From NCBI GenBank assembly GCA_947625475.1, contig CANQOL010000006.1:35035-99034 (forward strand): 64,000 bases of DNA. Reading direction: 5' to 3'. The notes beneath the pieces were generated by a model. That model had not been told where the DNA came from and did no database searches. It saw only the letters and a program-made list of their open reading frames with translations. The translations under genes and the position numbers were made by a program. Positions 59,004 to 64,000 of the stretch are shown piece after piece. This stretch comes from an uncultured Acetatifactor sp. (GTDB lineage Bacteria; Bacillota; Clostridia; Lachnospirales; Lachnospiraceae). The first letter of the stretch is position 1, and each line of letters starts with the position of its first letter.

Positions 59004-60491
59004 TCAAATAATAATGCAGATCATCCCGCCGCTGCTGTCGTTTACAATCTTCTGCATGGTATCCTGGAGCTTCTCCTGGCATTCCTCCCCGATGGCCGCA
59101 ATTTTGCTCCCGATCCCGTCGTTGACCAGCTGCTCCACGCTCTTCCCGAAGATGTTGGTATCCCAGATCCCGTCCTCGCTTCCGGCTCCCTCCCCAATGT
59201 ACTTGATCAAATCCTGGGCCTGGTTCTCCGTCCCCACAATGGGCGCAATCTCCGTCTCGATATTGGCACGGATCATATGGATCGAGGGGCTTATGGCCCG
59301 GATCTTAACCCCATACTTGCTCCCGTGCCTGATCACCTCCGGCTGGTCCAGGGTGATCTCCTGCTTCTCCGGCATGACCACCCCGTATCCCTTCATCCGG
59401 ACCATGTTCAGGGCGTCCAGCACCTTGGTATACTCCTTCTTCATGGCGGAAAACTCTCTGAGCTTGCCCAGCAGCTGATACTCGTCCCGGATATCCTCCC
59501 CCACCATGTCCGTCAGCATCTCATAATAATATGCCTCGTCCCCTTCCAGATATATCCGGATGGTCCCGTCGCTTAAGGAAATGCTCTCCGTCTTCGTCCG
59601 CTTCACATAGGGGCTCTCGACGGCGACAGGCTTTTCCACGCAGTCCCGCACCCGGCTGTACTCCTGCATCATCCCCCGCACTACCTCCAGGATCTCCTGC
59701 TTCATGCGGTTATCTCCCGGCAGCATCTCCACCCACTTCGGCATGTAAAACTCGATCACCGAAATGGGGAACTCATACAGCACATTCTCCAGGATCCGGT
59801 TGATATCCTCCTTTTTCAGCTGCTCACAGTTGACCGGCATCACCGTCACCCGGTACTTTTCCCCGATCTCCTTTGCCAGCTGCTTTGTCTCCTCCGAGTA
59901 TGGCTTCTGGCTGTTTAAGAGCACCAGGAAGGGCTTATGTATCTTTTTCAGGGCGGTGATGGTCTTCTCCTCGGCGCTTAAATAGCTGCTGCGGGGGATC
60001 TCCCCGAAGCTCCCGTCGGTGGTGATCACCAGCCCGATGGTGGAGTGATCGTTCATCACCTTATCCGTGCCGATCTCCGCCGCCTGGGTGAAGGGGATCT
60101 CGTTCTCAAACCAGGGAGTCTTCACCATGCGCTCCTCGTTTTCCTCCATATGCCCCGCGGCCCCCTCCACCATGTAGCCCACGCAGTCGATCAGACGCAC
60201 ATTTGCCTCGATTTCTCCGCTTAAGGAAACCCGGGCCGCCTCCTTGGGAATAAATTTGGGCTCCGTGGTGGTGATGGTGCGGCCTCCGGCACTCTGGGGC
60301 AGCTCATCCATGGCCCTGGCCTTGGCGTGTTCGTCCTCCATATAGGGCAGGACCATCACATCCATGAAACGCTTGATAAAGGTGGACTTGCCGGTGCGCA
60401 CAGGCCCCAGCACCCCAATGTAGATCTCCCCGCCCGTCCTTTGCTGTATATCGTGATAGAGGTCATATGTATTCGCCGTGTATGTATCCAT
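59004..60491 (-). CDS. spoIVA: Stage IV sporulation protein A (SpoIVA)
   Basis: The 495-residue protein begins MDTYTANTYDLYHDIQQRTG, has Walker A GPVRTGKST and the family's TTTEPKFIP, NDHSTIGLVITTDGS and C-terminal NDSSGGMICIII segments. SpoIVA is an ATPase that polymerises on the forespore to form the basement layer of the coat. The C-terminus is intact, as needed for polymerisation. AGGAGG precedes the ATG. Single-gene unit. Confidence 0.97.
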   Translation of the reverse strand: MDTYTANTYDLYHDIQQRTGGEIYIGVLGPVRTGKSTFIKRFMDVMVLPYMEDEHAKARAMDELPQSAGGRTITTTEPKFIPKEAARVSLSGEIEANVRLIDCVGYMVEGAAGHMEENEERMVKTPWFENEIPFTQAAEIGTDKVMNDHSTIGLVITTDGSFGEIPRSSYLSAEEKTITALKKIHKPFLVLLNSQKPYSEETKQLAKEIGEKYRVTVMPVNCEQLKKEDINRILENVLYEFPISVIEFYMPKWVEMLPGDNRMKQEILEVVRGMMQEYSRVRDCVEKPVAVESPYVKRTKTESISLSDGTIRIYLEGDEAYYYEMLTDMVGEDIRDEYQLLGKLREFSAMKKEYTKVLDALNMVRMKGYGVVMPEKQEITLDQPEVIRHGSKYGVKIRAISPSIHMIRANIETEIAPIVGTENQAQDLIKYIGEGAGSEDGIWDTNIFGKSVEQLVNDGIGSKIAAIGEECQEKLQDTMQKIVNDSSGGMICIII

Positions 60492-60518
60492 AAAAAAACC
60501 TCCTGCCTATCCTGTTAC

Positions 60519-60546
60519 AGTATATGCGGAAGGTTTTCTCTTTATG
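60519..60546 (-). promoter_or_regulatory. Candidate sigma-E promoter for spoIVA
   Basis: CATATACT with CATAAAG 13 bp upstream on the minus strand, a fair match to the mother-cell sigma-E pattern expected for spoIVA. Confidence 0.45.
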
Positions 60547-60726
60547 TTAGGAAACGGCCCGGCCTTACCGCCGTCATCCTTCCTCAGGTTTTCTACAGTT
60601 TGGCGGTAATATTCCCTATAGCTTGTTCCAATCTCATTTTGACTTAATCAGTTCCTCCCAAGAAGAAAAATGATACGCCAATTTATGCCATTTCCTAACA
60701 GCAGTACCTTTAGGATCTGATCACTC

Positions 60727-60925
60727 TCAATCACCATCGTCTTCTTCATAATCGCTTAGATTTATCCCCTTTTTAGTCGCAATTTTTACCAATTTTTCCG
60801 GTGACGCTTTTTCCACATCAATGGATTCTGATTTTCATTGTCTTTTTCCTATCAACCTCTTGCTGATACAAACCGAAGGTTCTTTCTGCATTTTTATAGA
60901 TATCGTTATCATACAGCACAAACAT
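60727..60925 (-). pseudogene. Frameshifted small-gene remnant
   Basis: The minus strand has a 35-codon frame starting at ATG 60925 (MFVLYDNDIYKNAERTFGLY, ending KIRIH). A second frame follows (60837-60727) with ESIDVEKASPEKLVKIATKK and ending SDYEEDDGD. Both are open, adjacent and read like one protein broken by a frameshift. No family is recognised. The rest of 60547-60926 shows no other gene. Confidence 0.35.
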
Positions 60926-60926
60926 T

Positions 60927-63749
60927 TCAGCATACAATAGTAGCCTTGCTGCCGCCGCTCTTCTCCTTTGTCACGACAATCTGCTTATCGATCTTCTCCC
61001 GCAGTTCCGCCACATGGGAAATAATACCCACTAGGCGATTCCCTTCCGTGAGTCCAGTCAGCGCGTTCATGGCCTGTGCCAGGGACTCCTCGTCAAGCGA
61101 TCCGAAGCCCTCATCCACAAACATCGTGTCAAGCTTCACACCGCCGGCCGACGACTGGATCTCATCGGAAAGTCCCAACGCCAGAGACAAGGACGCCTTA
61201 AAGGATTCGCCGCCGGACAGGGTCTTTACACTGCGCTCCGTACCGTTGTAATGATCAATCACGTCCAGTTCTAGGCCGCTCTGGCTCCTAATATTCTCCG
61301 CCTCACGGCGACGCTTCAGCTCATACTGCCCGCCCGACATCACCAGGAAACGGCGATTGGCCCTAGCAATGATCCGGTCGAAATACGTCATTTGGATGTA
61401 GGTCTCCAGCATGATCTTCTCCCTGCCATTGATAGTTCCGTTGGCCGTGTCAGACAGAGCGCGGATCCAGGCGTAACGCTTCTCAAGCGTCTCCAGATCT
61501 CCGGTCTTTTCCCGGATGTTCTTAAGAACGTCGCGATTGGTTTCCAGACGCACAGCAATCCTTTGGGAATCCTCATTCCGGCTGTTCCGCTGACTGACAA
61601 TCGTCTGCTTTCTTTCCGTCTCCGCCACCCGGTCGAGACCGGTATCTTCTTCCAACTGCTTCTGAAGCTTCTCTGTCGCAGCTTGATATCCGGCGATCTT
61701 CTCAACCGAATCATGATACTTCTGCTCCGCGTCCTCCAGAGCTTTTTTCATCTGCGCCAGCTGATCGTCCAGTTCCTTCCCCTTTGCTTCGGCAGTTCTT
61801 CTGCTGTCATACCGCAGGTTCTTTTTTCGCTTTGCGATCTGTTCCTCGCAGGTACGCCGGGTAGCCGTGACGGACGCCAGTTCTTTCTCAAGATCGGCAA
61901 CCTGCTGTATCAGTGCCATAAGTGCTTTCTCCTTCTGCGACAGTTCCTGTTCCAATCCTTCCTTACGCTGTATGTTTCTCAGCTCCACGGAAATCTCTTT
62001 CTCCAGTTCGCGAAGCTTTACAGCAACGGCAATCATTTCCTTTTCGATCTGCTTCTTTGCAGCGGATCGCCGCGCGACGGCATCCTGCATCGCTGCTGCG
62101 TTTTCCTGCGCCGTTTCCGCTTTATCGTCATCAAAAGACAGCAGTTCTTTGATCTGCCTGTCCAGACTTTCTTCCTTGATCTCGATCTCCTTGCGCATCC
62201 CGGCGCATCTCTCGCTCTCGGTTTGTGCCGTTTCCCGTGCGCTTTCCGCCTTCTCCCGGGCCTTTTTAAGCTGCGCCTCGGATGGTGCTTTCTCCGACTT
62301 GCCCGCAGGATGCGGATGCGTTAAAGAACCGCAGACCGGACACGGCTGCCCTTCTGTCAGATTCTCCGCCAGGATTCCTGCCTGCTCATCTAAAAATGCC
62401 CGGTTCTTCGTCTCATAATCATTCACGGCAGCTTTCACCAAATCCGCAGCTTTCCGGTACTTCTCCTGCTGTTGCGCATACGCCTGCTGCTGTGAATCCA
62501 ATTCCTTAAAGTCTTCCTGCAAATCTCTAAGGCTCTTCTGTCGCTCAGTCTCACGCGCCTTCTGCGCTTCCAGCCTTTCCCGCTTCTCTCCCGCTCCTGC
62601 CAGTCCTGCCAGCTCCTGTTTCATTTCTCCCAGCCGCTGCTGTTCCTGCTGTGCCGCCTGGCGCTTCTGCTCAAGTGTTCCTTCCTTCTCACGGATGTCG
62701 ACCGTCAACTGCACGGCCTGTTCCTCCAGATTCGCCAGTTCCTCATACCACGGCAGTTCCGCCTCAATCTCCGCTTTCCGCGCGGCCAGAGCATCTCTCT
62801 CTGCGCTTTTTTCTTTCTCTGCCTCCCATGCAGCCTTGAACCCTTTATAACGCGCCGTTTCCTCTTTCAGCGTCTCGAGCGTCTGTTCCAGATCCTGCCG
62901 GACCTTCTCCTGCATTTCCAGCTTTCCAAGATTGGCGTTCACCTGCTCCAGCTGCTGATCCAGCCCTTTGATCTCCTCATCAATCAGGCGGCCCTTCTCT
63001 TCATCCTTCTCAATCAGCCGCCCGATCAGCTCTGTCACCTCCGCCGCAGGCAACTCATCGTTCTTTGCCTTCCGTACATCGATAGACAGTATGTCATCTT
63101 CCTCGCACATCACGCCTCCGACGTACTGTTTCAGGCTCCGTCTGGCGTCCGTATAGGCGTCTTTCATCGCGCCGGACTCCCGCCCCAGCCGCTCCTGCAG
63201 ATCCGCGAACAGTCGCGTCTTAAAGATCTGCCGGAAGATCTTCTTCCTCTCCTCCGTCGGTGCCAAAAGAAGCTTTAAGAAATCCCCCTGTGCGATCATA
63301 GCGATCTGCAGAAACTGGTTCCGGTCGATCCCCATGATCTCCCGGACAGCCGCGTCCACCTCTCTCTGCTTCGTGATAATGCGCCCGTCCGGATACGTAA
63401 GCTCCGCATCCGCTCTCTGTAGCGTGACCCCATCGCCTCTGGCCTTCGGCCGCTCGTATTCCGGGTTTCGTCTCACGGTATATATCTTTCCGCCGTAGGA
63501 AAATACCAGTTCCACCTCCGTTGGCGTCTCCTGCGCCGCGTATTTGGAACGGAACATCCCCGGCTCCCGCATGGCTCCGCTGGCTTCCCCATAAAGGGCA
63601 AATGTGATCGCGTCAAAGATCGTCGTCTTGCCCGCTCCCGTATCTCCCGTGATCAGATAAAGACCGCTCTTCCCCAGCCGGTCCAGGGGCAACACTATTT
63701 TTCCGGCATACGGCCCAAAGGCGGACATCGTTAATTTGATGGGTCTCAT
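60927..63749 (-). CDS. sbcC: Exonuclease SbcCD ATPase subunit SbcC
   Basis: The 940-residue SMC-like ATPase has Walker A ITGDTGAGKTTIFDAITF, a Q-loop with AMIAQGDFLKLLLAP, two long coiled coils around a zinc hook CPVCGSLTHPHP (near residue 460), the ABC signature TLSGGESFKASLSLALGLSD and Walker B LDTMFVDEGFGSLDE. SbcCD cleaves DNA hairpins, cruciforms and protein-blocked ends, which is notable next to a genome region rich in long palindromes. ATG 63749 overlaps the sbcD stop (ATGA). Confidence 0.96.
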   Translation of the reverse strand: MRPIKLTMSAFGPYAGKIVLPLDRLGKSGLYLITGDTGAGKTTIFDAITFALYGEASGAMREPGMFRSKYAAQETPTEVELVFSYGGKIYTVRRNPEYERPKARGDGVTLQRADAELTYPDGRIITKQREVDAAVREIMGIDRNQFLQIAMIAQGDFLKLLLAPTEERKKIFRQIFKTRLFADLQERLGRESGAMKDAYTDARRSLKQYVGGVMCEEDDILSIDVRKAKNDELPAAEVTELIGRLIEKDEEKGRLIDEEIKGLDQQLEQVNANLGKLEMQEKVRQDLEQTLETLKEETARYKGFKAAWEAEKEKSAERDALAARKAEIEAELPWYEELANLEEQAVQLTVDIREKEGTLEQKRQAAQQEQQRLGEMKQELAGLAGAGEKRERLEAQKARETERQKSLRDLQEDFKELDSQQQAYAQQQEKYRKAADLVKAAVNDYETKNRAFLDEQAGILAENLTEGQPCPVCGSLTHPHPAGKSEKAPSEAQLKKAREKAESARETAQTESERCAGMRKEIEIKEESLDRQIKELLSFDDDKAETAQENAAAMQDAVARRSAAKKQIEKEMIAVAVKLRELEKEISVELRNIQRKEGLEQELSQKEKALMALIQQVADLEKELASVTATRRTCEEQIAKRKKNLRYDSRRTAEAKGKELDDQLAQMKKALEDAEQKYHDSVEKIAGYQAATEKLQKQLEEDTGLDRVAETERKQTIVSQRNSRNEDSQRIAVRLETNRDVLKNIREKTGDLETLEKRYAWIRALSDTANGTINGREKIMLETYIQMTYFDRIIARANRRFLVMSGGQYELKRRREAENIRSQSGLELDVIDHYNGTERSVKTLSGGESFKASLSLALGLSDEIQSSAGGVKLDTMFVDEGFGSLDEESLAQAMNALTGLTEGNRLVGIISHVAELREKIDKQIVVTKEKSGGSKATIVC

Positions 63750-64000
63750 TGTTCCTCCTCCCATGTATTCTCAATCAGCCGTTCCATAAATGCGGTCTGC
63801 TCTTCACTCATAGGCTGGTTATTCTGCAGCTCATAAAATTCCGCGAATAATTCCAGCGGCGTCCGACTCTCCACATTCTCCGCACCTGTAACCGATACCC
63901 CGGTGCGCGTTCTTTGATTGTCGTAATCCAGTTTCATGAGGTTATGGTAAATGATCCGCAGCTTGCCGATGGCGTCCGGCACGTCCTCCTCGTCCGTAAG
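63746..64000 (-). CDS. sbcD: Exonuclease SbcCD nuclease subunit SbcD (C-terminus only)
   Basis: The last 84 codons are visible, with PDAIGKLRIIYHNLMKLDYD and an acidic end ENTWEEEQ. They match the C-terminal capping region of SbcD; the nuclease domain lies beyond the window. Coupling to sbcC by ATGA overlap supports the assignment. Confidence 0.88.
   Translation of the reverse strand, partial: LTDEEDVPDAIGKLRIIYHNLMKLDYDNQRTRTGVSVTGAENVESRTPLELFAEFYELQNNQPMSEEQTAFMERLIENTWEEEQ

Noticed and set aside
1..64000. tRNA or rRNA genes
   Set aside because: I looked for cloverleaf-like GC-rich clusters with TTCRANNC and for rRNA landmarks in the gene-free stretches and found none. A tRNAscan or Infernal run would be decisive.

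Overview
The window reads as chromosome of a GC-rich, anaerobic, endospore-forming member of the Clostridia, most likely Lachnospiraceae. The evidence is sporulation genes (cotJA-cotJB-cotJC, spoIVA, a SpoVAF/GerA-type germination protein), an oxygen-sensitive class III ribonucleotide reductase (nrdDG), FeoAB, sigma-A promoters with near-consensus boxes, strong AGGAGG-type ribosome binding sites, and family content typical of that group. Nearly all genes are on the minus strand. The organism cannot be named from this sequence alone.

Layout, left to right. (1) 1-9270: housekeeping genes: a UvrA paralogue (cut by the window edge), a SEDS glycosyltransferase fused to a catalytically dead penicillin-binding domain, a U32/RlhA-type protein, zapA, ruvB and ruvA. 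(2) 9300-11770: a small mobile-looking patch with two plus-strand Rpn/PD-(D/E)XK genes and a fragment of a third in front of ruvA. (3) 11808-24725: a surface-glycan operon on the minus strand (GlfT2-like, F420-hydrogenase-beta/pyruvyltransferase fusion, two DUF4422 proteins, GT2, GT8, pyruvyltransferase). It is led by a tyrosine-recombinase-like gene whose two key histidines are asparagines. A second, intact recombinase is divergent from it. The distal 4.8 kb of the operon is markedly AT-rich, and the composition changes inside the GT2 gene. (4) 26004-31800: UvrD-type helicase, gltX, feoB, feoA. (5) 31841-34655: palindromic elements, ppa, the cotJ operon and gene debris. (6) 34808-40090: small zinc-ribbon membrane proteins, a serine recombinase, DUF1508, NUDIX. 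(7) 40303-45007: an ABC sugar importer (binding protein and two permeases, no ATPase) beside a LacI regulator, with matching operators in front of both units. (8) 45131-49978: germination protein, dut, nrdG, nrdD. (9) 50066-54263: palindromic elements, WYL regulator, YjjG-like phosphatase, small membrane protein, membrane-anchored MutS-like ATPase. (10) 54396-58733: purine/pyrimidine salvage operon (purine nucleoside phosphorylase, cytidine deaminase, amidohydrolase, NCS2 permease). (11) 58803-64000: a palindromic element, spoIVA, sbcC and the end of sbcD.

The most unusual feature is a family of five 135-171 bp long-palindrome elements (31941-32077, 32346-32483, 50149-50319, 50499-50635, 58803-58937). 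Their outer arms differ between copies but stay complementary within each copy. They enclose a conserved core containing a hairpin with an invariant T-T mismatch and a loop starting GAGGT. The compensatory changes imply that the folded structure is maintained. They occur in both orientations in gene-free DNA, and tandem fragments of their ends flank two of them. I do not recognise this family.

Other points worth following: the SEDS fusion with an inactivated transpeptidase; a germination gene whose start region is folded into the upstream operon's terminator, with a sigma-G-like promoter that would bypass it; an A7 frameshift joining a zinc ribbon to a DUF285 domain; and a cytidine deaminase whose N-terminus has grown by 36-bp tandem duplication.
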